Shown here piece after piece: positions 8,201 through 15,822 of a stretch of 64,000 nt of DNA. A program made the position numbers and the translations under genes. The DNA is from Faecalibacterium hattorii (lineage in GTDB: Bacteria; Bacillota; Clostridia; Oscillospirales; Ruminococcaceae). The notes beneath the pieces were generated by a model. The model had not been told where the DNA came from. It saw only the letters and a program-made list of their open reading frames with translations, and ran no database searches. Numbering within the stretch: position 1 is the first letter of the stretch; every line of letters starts with the position of its first letter. The stretch covers positions 1-64,000 of the forward strand of contig NZ_PRLC01000013.1 in assembly GCF_003287455.1 (NCBI RefSeq), written 5' to 3'.

Positions 8201-8311
8201 AGTGGTACGAATGAAAAAGATACAGAACTTTTTCTCGACGATTTTGCAAAAGCTGTGGAAAAGTTCGATAACTATCGTTTAGCATTAAAAACTACGGAAG
8301 CTTTACGCTGA
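8201..8311 (+). pseudogene. Orphan coding remnant without a start codon
   Basis: An open frame with no ATG or ribosome-binding site reads as a protein-like segment (NEKDTELFLDDFAKAVEKFD) ending in TGA at 8309-8311. It looks like the 3' tail of a lost gene. Short, so only tentative. Confidence 0.3.
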
Positions 8312-8364
8312 AAGCTGTAACTTTAAGCAGACCGGAAAGCTTATAATGAGGGTAGAACAGAAAT

Positions 8365-8775
8365 ATGACCAACGAAGATACCACTGATTTTGACGAGCAC
8401 TTCGCTAAAATTTCGTCCTATATTGTGGACACATTGCACGGCGTTCCACTTGAGATGACCGAGGATGAAAAAGAACAATTTCGCATACAGGTTATTTCAA
8501 ATCAGTATGCAGAACGGTTGCTAAGTGAAGCCGAAAAGACAGAAACGTATAGAGGTTTATCAAAAATTGATATTCTCCATACAGTTTCTATCCCTCAACT
8601 GGCTAGAACAATCCCACTTAAAGGTTTGAATCTCAGTTTAGAAAAATACAGAATGCCGGATGGTGTAATAATAGAGGTTGAGAGTTCGTCACATTATTTG
8701 GGGTCATTTAGTGAGAAAAATGATTCTTCCACAAATTGGATAGAAAAGATCATGGAGGGTGTCGGTATTCACTAG
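8365..8775 (+). CDS. Unknown soluble protein
   Basis: A 136-residue acidic protein of unknown family (begins MTNEDTTDFDEHFAKISSYI). No signal peptide or membrane segment. The first half is predicted helical by eye. The upstream Shine-Dalgarno is weak (GAGGGTAGAAC). It belongs to the same AT-rich cassette as the neighbouring genes. Confidence 0.5.
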   Translation: MTNEDTTDFDEHFAKISSYIVDTLHGVPLEMTEDEKEQFRIQVISNQYAERLLSEAEKTETYRGLSKIDILHTVSIPQLARTIPLKGLNLSLEKYRMPDGVIIEVESSSHYLGSFSEKNDSSTNWIEKIMEGVGIH

Positions 8776-9213
8776 ATGGATTCTCAAGAAGCATAAACAG
8801 CCCGCTATTTGCAGAGAATTCTGGAAGAAAATTGAAGAAAGCATCCTTCCGGCAACAGCACCCCGGACGTTTGTGAACTCTCACAACAGAGATCAAGAAC
8901 CAATCCCTGCTTTGCGCTTACACCGTTTTGGTGACATTTTTTCTCCGTCTTGCTACAATATTGTGGATTTTTTCTATTTGTGCTTTGCTATTATCAACAT
9001 CTAAAATGGAAACCGTGATGGAGGTGATTCCAATGCAGATAATTTCCTTGAAAACAAATTGAATGCTTTGGCAAACGGTGGCCAGTTCTCCATTTCCTAC
9101 GACATCACGATTCCGTAATAAAAGCATTAGATAATGGGTATAAAAGCCACGATTCTTTAGAGTCGAAAGAAAAGAATCGTGGCTTTGTACGTTTGAATTA
9201 AGGAGCAAGCCAA
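8776..9213. other. Intergenic stretch with a gene remnant
   Basis: No complete gene seen. An open frame from about 9005 to the TAA at 9116-9118 without a start codon reads ADNFLENKLNALANGGQFSI and probably is the tail of a lost gene. The strong hairpin at 9143-9186 closes the stretch. Confidence 0.4.
9143..9186 (+). terminator. Strong hairpin, probable terminator
   Basis: Perfect 16-bp stem: AAAGCCACGATTCTTT (9143-9158) with its inverse at 9171-9186, both arms ending in an A/T run, so it may work in both directions. Confidence 0.65.
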
Positions 9214-9654
9214 ATGAATAAGAAATTGGAATTTTTTAGCAGTATGGCGGTTGCCTTTATAGTTTTGATATTGGTCTTTCTTTGCATTCGTTTTTCAGGT
9301 CAGGGAAAATTTGCTACACATGGAGGAACCAATCCGTCTGATGTAAAATGTATTTATACTTCAGTTTGGCCGGATAATGAATACACTAGGCTTATTTGTG
9401 AGCCGGAAAGTGGAACGATAGAATATATATTGGATGGTTCTAATGCTGGGTATTATGCAATCTTTTATAATAATATCTCTGAAGAAGAAATACAAAAATA
9501 TATTGACCAATTGAAAACCTTAGGATACGCTGAAGAGGCATCGGCTTCAGAAAGCGTTTCGACAGGCGTTTTGCTAAGAAAAGATGAAACATGGATAAGC
9601 ATTGCATACTCAGAGGGAGGATTTGGAATCCGGATTTCAGTAGAAAAATCATGA
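9214..9654 (+). CDS. Unknown membrane-anchored protein
   Basis: A 146-residue protein with one N-terminal membrane helix (MAVAFIVLILVFLCIRF, residues 11-27) and an extracytoplasmic domain of unknown family. The start follows AAGGAGC with normal spacing. It is AT-rich like the rest of the cassette and stands directly before the 48-bp repeat at 9736. Confidence 0.6.
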   Translation: MNKKLEFFSSMAVAFIVLILVFLCIRFSGQGKFATHGGTNPSDVKCIYTSVWPDNEYTRLICEPESGTIEYILDGSNAGYYAIFYNNISEEEIQKYIDQLKTLGYAEEASASESVSTGVLLRKDETWISIAYSEGGFGIRISVEKS

Positions 9655-9735
9655 ATAAAAGAGATGCTGGGGAATTCCGGTTATCCCTATGATGCAGTGG
9701 AAAGAAAATGGATTGCTCAATATGCGAGCCTCCAT

Positions 9736-9783
9736 GACTTGATTTTGATGTTCGGTCACTCAAACCAATGCCGTCAAGCCGGT
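9736..9783 (+). repeat. 48-bp direct repeat copy 1 (contains the xis-matching 25-mer)
   Basis: Begins GACTTGATTTTGATG and ends CAAGCCGGT. The same 48 bp stand at 10685-10732 with one or two differences. Bases 9754-9778 are identical to the reverse complement of 1840-1864 inside the xis gene. Confidence 0.85.
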
Positions 9784-9790
9784 GGGGGAT

Positions 9791-9950
9791 ATGGATAACC
9801 TGTGGCTGGAACTGCCGTGGTGGTTTATCTGAGTGAAAAGAAAAATTGTGATTGTGCTACAAGTTTTCTGGAAATTTATGTGCAGCTATACGATTTTGAA
9901 AAGAATTGTGGACAGATGAATAAAGCAGGCTTAAAATTCGTTATTCAAAC
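9791..9950 (+). repeat. Direct repeat copy B (duplicate of the sigma-gene tail)
   Basis: Diverged copy of 7515-7675. Here it is not attached to a sigma gene: it starts at the ATG within ATGGATAACCTGTGG and ends before AGAGAAGCC. Confidence 0.85.
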
Positions 9951-10062
9951 AGAGAAGCCAATAATCATGATACCATTGATGTGATTCTTATAGCTGCAAT
10001 CGTTCGGAAAAAATGTGACGTTCAGAAAATTCAAATGGAGCTATGATGAAGAGGTGCTTAAA

Positions 10063-10401
10063 ATGACGAAATCAAGTAAGAAATTGACTGCTTTTGGTAT
10101 AGCTTTGGCCCTAGCAATTCTTATAGGCGGTTTCCTGTTGCATCCGTGGGAGAGGACAAAATCGGAACTTACTGTAACAAAGGTGGATTTAAGCGATAAT
10201 TCTATCTATGCAACCGCTCCCAATCAACTGTACGGTACAAATGATTACTATCTCATTCAGGGAGCTTCGGAATACTTAAAAGGAAATATTCAGCTATCGC
10301 AAATTGAAGAAGGCGAAAATATTGTGGTAGTTTCCAATGGAAAGGTTTTGTTATCTGACCCCTATCAGTTTGATACGATATACAGTATTCGATTGCAGTA
10401 A
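10063..10401 (+). CDS. Unknown small membrane-anchored protein
   Basis: A 112-residue protein with an N-terminal membrane helix (FGIALALAILIGGFLLHPW) and a short extracytoplasmic domain (from TKSELTVTKVDL) of unknown family. The start at 10063 is chosen for GAGGTG upstream; an upstream in-frame start at 10015 lacks one. It follows the duplicated sigma-gene tail and may be another cassette gene. Confidence 0.55.
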   Translation: MTKSSKKLTAFGIALALAILIGGFLLHPWERTKSELTVTKVDLSDNSIYATAPNQLYGTNDYYLIQGASEYLKGNIQLSQIEEGENIVVVSNGKVLLSDPYQFDTIYSIRLQ

Positions 10402-10420
10402 TCCTATTTTTCATTAAAGG

Positions 10421-10669
10421 TCAATCTTCCAGTCTGCCATGGTCGCAGCCAAGTGAGAGGTAATGTTCAAGCTCCCCACCCAGTACAAGCTGGGCGTACT
10501 CCAAGGGCTTATTGTAGAGCAGCCAGTCCAGTTCTGCCCGCTGTGCCGGGGTGCTGCCGTATTCGTCCTCAATGGCGATGCAGTCAATGGCAAGGGTGGT
10601 GCCATCCTCAAATCGGGCTTCTACCCGGTTGGTGTCCATGTTAAAGCGACAGGAAAGCAGTTTCATCAT
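10421..10669 (-). CDS. Small conserved protein at the right end of element 1 (DUF6061-like)
   Basis: An 82-residue protein, MMKLLSCRFNMDTNRVEARF onward, ending in LSLGCDHGRLED. A protein about 85% identical by eye is encoded at the same place in element 3 (42007-42255), so the gene is part of the shared backbone. It resembles small clostridial DUF6061-type proteins, but that label is from memory. Start follows AGGAGGAT. Its leader would include the reverse complement of the 25-mer at 10703-10727, hence be complementary to the xis mRNA of the same element. Confidence 0.7.
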   Translation of the reverse strand: MMKLLSCRFNMDTNRVEARFEDGTTLAIDCIAIEDEYGSTPAQRAELDWLLYNKPLEYAQLVLGGELEHYLSLGCDHGRLED

Positions 10670-10684
10670 AGTAATATCCTCCTA

Positions 10685-10732
10685 GACTTGATTTTGATGT
10701 GCGGTCACTCAAACCAATGCCGTCAAGCCGGT
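10685..10732 (+). repeat. 48-bp direct repeat copy 2 (right-end copy of the xis 25-mer)
   Basis: Second copy of 9736-9783. The 25-mer at 10703-10727 equals the minus-strand xis coding sequence at 1840-1864. Confidence 0.85.
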
Positions 10733-10767
10733 AGGGAATAGGGCGATTTTGTTTGTCAGAGAGTAAG

Positions 10768-10796
10768 TGCACGGTTTCTGCACGGATTTTGCACGG
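10768..10796 (+). promoter_or_regulatory. Integrase arm-type sites, right end of element 1
   Basis: TGCACGG at 10768, 10779 and 10790 with 11-bp steps, mirroring the left-end triplet at 148-176. Inverted half-sites (ACGTGCA, GGGTGC) follow up to about 10855. Confidence 0.6.
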
Positions 10797-10937
10797 TTTC
10801 AAAACGTGCAGAGGGTGCTTTTCGCTGCAAAATCCGACAAAGGGTGCAGAAATTGCTGGGTGAAAAATCACGTTGATTTGATTAAAAATAACGATGGCTC
10901 GAAACTTCCATAAATTGAGACGAACCGGCGGCTTGCT

Positions 10938-10982
10938 CTCTTAATCAGTGGGCCCAGGGTTCGAGTCCCTGGAGGTGCACCA
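10938..10982 (+). repeat. att core between elements 1 and 2
   Basis: Exact 45-bp copy of 36-80. The tRNA 5' half is absent, so this copy is not a functional tRNA. Confidence 0.95.
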
Positions 10983-10989
10983 GATTTTG

Positions 10990-11023
10990 AACGCTAAATC
11001 GTAAGATTTGGCGTTCTTTCTTT
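10990..11023 (+). terminator. tRNA-type terminator carried by element 2
   Basis: AACGCTAAATC, loop GTAA, GATTTGGCGTT, then CTTTCTTT. Homologous to 88-122. Confidence 0.75.
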
Positions 11024-11038
11024 ATGTAAGAAAGCGGC

Positions 11039-11067
11039 TGCACACTTTCTGCACACCGTTTGCACAT
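11039..11067 (+). promoter_or_regulatory. Integrase arm-type sites, left end of element 2
   Basis: TGCACAC, TGCACAC and TGCACAT start at 11039, 11050 and 11061 (11-bp steps). A similar but less regular set lies at 27276-27303. Confidence 0.55.
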
Positions 11068-11138
11068 TTGCCCGAATCGGGGGCTTTTCTGCGCAAGGTT
11101 TGCACAGCCTGCTTTCCTTTGCATAAAAAGAAGAGAAG

Positions 11139-12536
11139 TTAGGCGAACAAGGCTCTCGTCAATTCTCTGCGTTCGTCTGCGTCCATCAGCCGGATGGCTT
11201 CAAGGATCTCCCTACCGGAGATTTTTGTTGCCGCCGGCTTTTCGTTTTGCCGGGGCTGGGATGCTGCCGAGGTCAGGTCTTGGGAGTAGAAGTTTGCTTC
11301 GATCTTCTCGGTCAGCTCCAACCGGGGCTTGTCCTGCGTGTGGGCATAGGTGTCCATCAGGACAGATGCGGTAGCATGGCCTGTGTTGCCCTGCACCGAC
11401 TTGAAGTCACCATCCGACTGCAAGAGCTGGTAGGTGGCACTGGAGTGCCGCAGACCGTGGAACACGATCTGCTCAAACTCTGGATGCTCGGCTCTCCACA
11501 GGCGGTACCATTTTGTCAGCAACTCCGGCGCGATGGGCAGACCATCCGGGAGCCGGAACAGCTGCCCGCAATTGCTGTACTTTTCCGGGGCGTTCTGCTC
11601 GTTCTGTTTGAGCTTTTCAAGCCATGCTTGAAGTTCCTCTTTCAGAGGTTTGGTCATATACAGGACACGGTTGGACTTCTTGGTCTTAGGCTTTTTCAGG
11701 ATGAGAGAGGACTTGCTGCCCTCACGCCTGTCCGGGAAGGTGTGGTAGATCTGATTGGGGTCGAGCTTTTCCAAAGCGTCCTTGTTGGCTCGCTGCATGG
11801 TCTTGCTGACTGAGATGGTGCCACGCCCATCGGCGGCATCGAAATTCAGATCACTCGGCTGCAAGCCGAGAATTTCGCCCTCACGGAGCGAAAGGATCAT
11901 GCTCATGTGCACCGCCAGATGCAGGGCGGGGTTTTCGATGGTCTGCAAGGCTGCCAGCATGGTTTTCTCGTCCCAGATGGTGCGTTCCTCGATATTGACC
12001 TTGGGGGCATCACGGGGCAGGGGAATCTTGTGGATCAAGTCCCATTCCACCGCATAGGAAAAGGCGGTTTTCAGCAGGGTGTGGACTTCGTGAATAGAGG
12101 TGCTGGACAGCAGCCGCTTCTTCTGCTTCTTGGACAGGTCCTGCTTCACACCGTGCACATATTGCCCGCAGGGGGTCTTGGCAAGGGTGGCATAGAACTT
12201 CTCAATGTCGTAGGTGCGCAGCTCCTGTACCTTCCGTTTCCCGATATACGGCACGATAAGGTTCTGCACCATCGCTACGGACTGAGTGTAGGTCTTGGGG
12301 GACCACTTGTGCTTTGTGGACTGGATCGGGATCCACTTGTACAGCATTTCCTCCACCGTCATGGTGTCGGGGACGAGGAATGTGCCGTCCAGCAATTCCT
12401 TTTCGACCGTGATCTTTCGCTCCTGCGCCTCCTTCTTGGTCTTAAAACTTTCCCATCCCTCGCAGGGTTTGCCGGAATGGTCTTTGTACTTGTAACGGAC
12501 GGAGTAGGAATCTCCGCGCTTCATAATAGATGCCAT
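11139..12536 (-). CDS. int: Tyrosine recombinase / integrase of element 2
   Basis: A 465-residue integrase with the same domain order as the element 1 enzyme: N-terminal arm-binding domain (MASIMKRGDSYSVRYKYKDH), core-binding domain, catalytic domain with LREGE, HGLRHSSATYQLL and GHATASVLMDTYAH (terminal His and Tyr). The C-terminal tail is unique. GGGAGG precedes the start. It lies 12 bp downstream of its excisionase-like gene. It targets the same tRNA-Lys site although its sequence and arm sites have diverged. Confidence 0.95.
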   Translation of the reverse strand: MASIMKRGDSYSVRYKYKDHSGKPCEGWESFKTKKEAQERKITVEKELLDGTFLVPDTMTVEEMLYKWIPIQSTKHKWSPKTYTQSVAMVQNLIVPYIGKRKVQELRTYDIEKFYATLAKTPCGQYVHGVKQDLSKKQKKRLLSSTSIHEVHTLLKTAFSYAVEWDLIHKIPLPRDAPKVNIEERTIWDEKTMLAALQTIENPALHLAVHMSMILSLREGEILGLQPSDLNFDAADGRGTISVSKTMQRANKDALEKLDPNQIYHTFPDRREGSKSSLILKKPKTKKSNRVLYMTKPLKEELQAWLEKLKQNEQNAPEKYSNCGQLFRLPDGLPIAPELLTKWYRLWRAEHPEFEQIVFHGLRHSSATYQLLQSDGDFKSVQGNTGHATASVLMDTYAHTQDKPRLELTEKIEANFYSQDLTSAASQPRQNEKPAATKISGREILEAIRLMDADERRELTRALFA

Positions 12537-12548
12537 AGATTACCTCCC

Positions 12549-12863
12549 TCAGACCGCCGCAAACCAGTTGTCGAAGCTCTGCTTGTTTACCCGGATACTG
12601 GTGCCGATGCGCAGCACCCGAAAATCCTTCGTGGTGTTGCACAGGTTGTACGCAGCGCGAGGAGAAATCGCCAAAAGCTGGGCGATTTCCTCCACCCGGT
12701 AAACAAGAGGTTCGTGCTTGGCTGCTTTGGTCTGGTCAGAAGATTCAATGGCAGGGGATTTAGACGCTTTCATTGTAACCGGGTTCGAGTCCTTTTGCAA
12801 GAACTTATTCGTATAATTTTCGGATTTCACAGTTTCGGTCATGTCAGGCCGATTCATATTCAT
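12549..12863 (-). CDS. Excisionase-like small HTH protein of element 2
   Basis: A 104-residue protein with the C-terminal HTH YRVEEIAQLLAISPRAAYNL followed by RVLRIGTSIRVNKQSFDNWF. It shares the segment FLQKDSNP with the xis gene of element 1. The start at 12863 follows GGAGG; the open frame continues upstream without a site. The DNA for FLQKDSNP contains GGGTTCGAGTCC (12781-12792, plus strand), identical to the T arm of tRNA-Lys. Confidence 0.78.
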   Translation of the reverse strand: MNMNRPDMTETVKSENYTNKFLQKDSNPVTMKASKSPAIESSDQTKAAKHEPLVYRVEEIAQLLAISPRAAYNLCNTTKDFRVLRIGTSIRVNKQSFDNWFAAV

Positions 12864-12882
12864 AGGCAGACCTCCAATTCCT

Positions 12883-13055
12883 TGTAACCGAACGCCTGTA
12901 ACCGGGCAGGAAAACTCTCTTTTTCTGCACACAGGCTGTCCGATGCACTTTATACTTTTTCTTATTCTTTTAAGGTTACATGGTTACAGAAAGAGGAAAA
13001 CGCAGCGGTCATGCGGCTTTTGCGCCGTAACTGAGGTGTAACCGAATCTGTAACC
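12883..13055. other. Putative replication origin of element 2 (TGTAACC iterons)
   Basis: TGTAACC stands at 12883, 12897, 13037 and 13049 and its inverse GGTTACA at 12974 and 12982, around an AT-rich stretch (12910-12972). It lies just downstream of the VapE-like helicase gene, parallel to the GTAC cluster of elements 1 and 3. Function is inferred from layout. Confidence 0.5.
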
Positions 13056-13075
13056 AGACGTGTGACCGCTGCTCG

Positions 13076-14425
13076 TCAGAAGGGAAAGCCCAGCTGCTGG
13101 GCTTCCGCATCCGTTATTTCGGAGAAATCTTCAGCCCCGGTTTCGGGGCTGGTTACGCGCTCCCAGCCTTTCTGAACGCCGTACTTCGGGTAACGCTTGG
13201 CGATCTTGTGCGCCTGCCAGCCTTGGATATCGCCGCGCGAAATTCCTGTGTTCATGATCTCGCAGATAGCGCGGGTCTCCCACTCTGCCGGGATGTTGGT
13301 GTTGCCCAGTGCCTCCGCATAGAGCTGCTTGGAACACACCCGGTCACCCGTGTAGTCCTCCAGAAAGGCATAGATCATGCCCGCCTGCGCGTCCTCCTGC
13401 ATGAAGTCCTGTTGATGGGCTTGCAACGTTTCCTGCATGGCAGGGCTGAACGCCAGCTTGTAATTACCGCTGTTGTAAATCGTCATGGCTTCTGCCCAGA
13501 GCTGGTCGATATAGGCGCGAGATTCCTCCTCGTTGTCCAAAATGTGGGTCTCAGCCAGTTCCGCATCCACCGGGACGGGGATGAAGCGGCGGTTGCCTGT
13601 ACGGTCACGGGGCAAAAAATCCTGCCGATTGGTCGTGCCAGCAAAAATACACTGGCGCAGACGGTCGGCAGGATGGGTCTCATAGGGGACTTTATAGGTC
13701 TCCTTCTGTTTACTGAGAAAACTTTTGATCTCCTCGATGCTCTTGGCATTGGCGGTGGCGATCATCTCCGACATTTCAATGATCCAGTGCCCCTGCAGCT
13801 TGCGATATACGTTGTCATCGTCCAACCGCCGCAGGTCGTCCGAGAACCATTCGTCCTTGACCGCCAGCAGCCGGAAGAAGGTGGACTTTCCTGCACCTTG
13901 CCCGCCCACCAGACAGAGCATGGTTTCAAATTTGCATCCCGGCTGGAACACGCGCTTAATGGCTCCCAGCAAGAAAATCTTCATGGCTTCGCAAGTGTAC
14001 TCGTCCTCCGCAGCACCGAGAAAATGATGCAGGACATGGGGAATCCGTTCAGTCCCATCCCATTTCAGACTGTTTAGATAATCCCGGATGGGGTGGTAGC
14101 GATTCTCGTTGGCAACGATGCGGATGGCGGATTCGATCTTCTTCTCGCTGGAAATACCGTATTTCTCCATTCTCCGCAGGATATACTTCATGTCGGTGTC
14201 GTTCAGGGGCTTGCCGGAGCGGGGCCAGCCTACGGTCTTCACAATGTCGATGCGCTCACTCAACAAGTTCAGCCGGATGGCATCGGCAAGCACATGGTCG
14301 TTCTGCAAAATCGTGATACAGTTCTGAATCGTCCGCTGAATTTCGCCATTGGAGTGCTTGGTCAGCATTTCTTTCACATCGGTAACGGTTCGGGGAGCAC
14401 GTTCTTCGTTGACTTCTTTGCTCAA
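13076..14425 (-). CDS. VapE-like replication ATPase of element 2
   Basis: A 449-residue virulence-associated protein E family ATPase (SF3-type helicase). An N-terminal helical domain of about 100 residues is followed by NRYHPIRDYLNSLKWDGTER, a VapE hallmark, Walker A GGQGAGKST (near residue 178) and the acidic HWIIEMSEM stretch. RNRRFIPVPVDAELAETH-like text marks the arginine-finger region (TGNRRFIPV). The start is TTG at 14425 after AGGTGA. It ends beside the TGTAACC cluster. It probably replicates the excised element. No partner primase gene is seen in element 2. Confidence 0.88.
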   Translation of the reverse strand: MSKEVNEERAPRTVTDVKEMLTKHSNGEIQRTIQNCITILQNDHVLADAIRLNLLSERIDIVKTVGWPRSGKPLNDTDMKYILRRMEKYGISSEKKIESAIRIVANENRYHPIRDYLNSLKWDGTERIPHVLHHFLGAAEDEYTCEAMKIFLLGAIKRVFQPGCKFETMLCLVGGQGAGKSTFFRLLAVKDEWFSDDLRRLDDDNVYRKLQGHWIIEMSEMIATANAKSIEEIKSFLSKQKETYKVPYETHPADRLRQCIFAGTTNRQDFLPRDRTGNRRFIPVPVDAELAETHILDNEEESRAYIDQLWAEAMTIYNSGNYKLAFSPAMQETLQAHQQDFMQEDAQAGMIYAFLEDYTGDRVCSKQLYAEALGNTNIPAEWETRAICEIMNTGISRGDIQGWQAHKIAKRYPKYGVQKGWERVTSPETGAEDFSEITDAEAQQLGFPF

Positions 14426-14444
14426 TAAACATCACCTCGTACTA

Positions 14445-15674
14445 TTATTGAAAGCGATTTTCTGACTTTTCCGCAGTTGAAAGTACAGATGGATTCCGCT
14501 GCGCCTGTTCTGCCTGCAAGCGGCTCAGCAGTTGCAGAACAGAATCCCGTGCTTTCTCCTTGACCTGTTCCTTGCCTTTCTGCCGGACTTCCGGTTTCAG
14601 CATCTTCTCTTGCAGACGTGCAGCAGTGGTCTGCATGGTCTTGAGGAACTTGTCCAGCACGCCATCCAAACGGTGAGCGACATACTCTCTCGTGGCCTGC
14701 GGAGCCTTTCTCTCCGGGGACAGCACCCACTTCTTCGTGTCCTCGATCATCCGCATATCCTCTTTCCGGGTCTCGGTGCGCACTACGTCCGTCACGACCT
14801 CCACCGCCTTGTCATAGGCCGCAGCCGAAACTTCATCGATCAGCGTTTCCATGTCGTTGACCCTGAGGGTCAATTCGTCCAGCTTGGTCTGCTGGGCGGT
14901 GAGCTGCTCCTTCTGCTTGGCGAGGATGAAGTCCTGCTTTTCCAGATACTGCCGGTTACCGTACTCCGCTTCTTCCTCCAATTCCAGCCCGTGCCGCTTT
15001 GCAATCTCGAACAGCATCTTCCGGCAGGCGGCATCAAAGGTGATTTTGCGGTTGTTGCGGCGGCTGAGGGGCTTGTCCGGGTCGGGCAGCTCGAAGCCCA
15101 GTGTTTCCAATGCCTTTTCCTGCTGGGGAGCAACCTCGCCGTACTTGTTCTCACAGTCGAACACATGGCGCTCGTGGATGTGGGGCGTGCTTTCATCCAG
15201 ATGCAACGCCCAGTCCAGCACATGAACATGGTCGCCGAATTTAGCCTTGAACTCCTCGATGAACTCGGTGACGATGTTCAGCAGATCCTCCGCCGAAGCG
15301 TGTTCATCTAGCGTTCCCAGTTGGTAAATCGTCTCTTCCGGGCAGGTCTTGCGGCTGGACAGCAGGTCAGGAATGGAGCGGTTGCGTTCCGTGTGCCGGA
15401 TCTTGGCGTTGCGCTCGTTCTGGCTTTCCACAAAGTTGGAATAGCGGCTCTCATAGAATTGCCGTTCCACATCTGAGAAGGTCGCCGCCAGATCATCCGG
15501 GTCGGGTGGAGCAAGAGCCGAGCGGAAACCGTGGAAGCAGTCCCAGTAGATGTTGCCCTTGGCTCGTTCCGAGTCGATGTGTTCACTGTTGGCAAGGTTG
15601 AAACTGCGGTCGTTGTGCTTGGGGTTGTAAGTGCCGTGGGTTCCGGCTCGTCCGTTGTGTCGTGTTAATTTCAG
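14445..15674 (-). CDS. Relaxase / plasmid recombination protein of element 2
   Basis: A relaxase of about 409 residues with the metal-binding motif HLDESTPHIHERHVF (HxDExTPHxH). Upstream the protein shows HNGRAG...NPKHNDRSFN and downstream long coiled coils (LAKQKEQLTAQQTKLDELTL). It resembles MobV-type proteins annotated in Faecalibacterium relatives, but is distinct from the relaxases of elements 1 and 3. The start is uncertain: a CTG at 15674 has GGAGGG eight bases upstream, while the frame stays open to 15800. It is 19 bp upstream of the VapE gene, so co-transcription is likely. Confidence 0.8.
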   Translation of the reverse strand: MKLTRHNGRAGTHGTYNPKHNDRSFNLANSEHIDSERAKGNIYWDCFHGFRSALAPPDPDDLAATFSDVERQFYESRYSNFVESQNERNAKIRHTERNRSIPDLLSSRKTCPEETIYQLGTLDEHASAEDLLNIVTEFIEEFKAKFGDHVHVLDWALHLDESTPHIHERHVFDCENKYGEVAPQQEKALETLGFELPDPDKPLSRRNNRKITFDAACRKMLFEIAKRHGLELEEEAEYGNRQYLEKQDFILAKQKEQLTAQQTKLDELTLRVNDMETLIDEVSAAAYDKAVEVVTDVVRTETRKEDMRMIEDTKKWVLSPERKAPQATREYVAHRLDGVLDKFLKTMQTTAARLQEKMLKPEVRQKGKEQVKEKARDSVLQLLSRLQAEQAQRNPSVLSTAEKSENRFQ

Positions 15675-15822
15675 ATAGACATCCCTCCGTTTCAACAGCT
15701 TGGTGGGGAGAACGCAGCAGCGAAGCTGCTGGATCTGCCGCCTTTTTGCGCCAGATAATACCCAGTAGGATATGACGCACAGCATCATATCACTGGGCAA
15801 GGCGTTCCCCCTTGACTCCCTT

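Larger units (their letters stand above)
36..10937. mobile_element. Element 1: integrative and mobilizable element in tRNA-Lys
   Basis: Bounded by identical 45-bp att cores at 36 and 10938. Leftward backbone: integrase, excisionase-like HTH, MobV relaxase with a recognisable oriT, iteron origin, P4-type helicase and CHC2 primase. Rightward: repressor and sigma-like gene, then small accessory ORFs. No type IV secretion genes are present, so transfer would need a helper conjugative element. At 10.9 kb with a relaxase and its own replication genes it fits a mobilizable element rather than a phage satellite; no capsid or packaging gene is seen. Confidence 0.88.
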
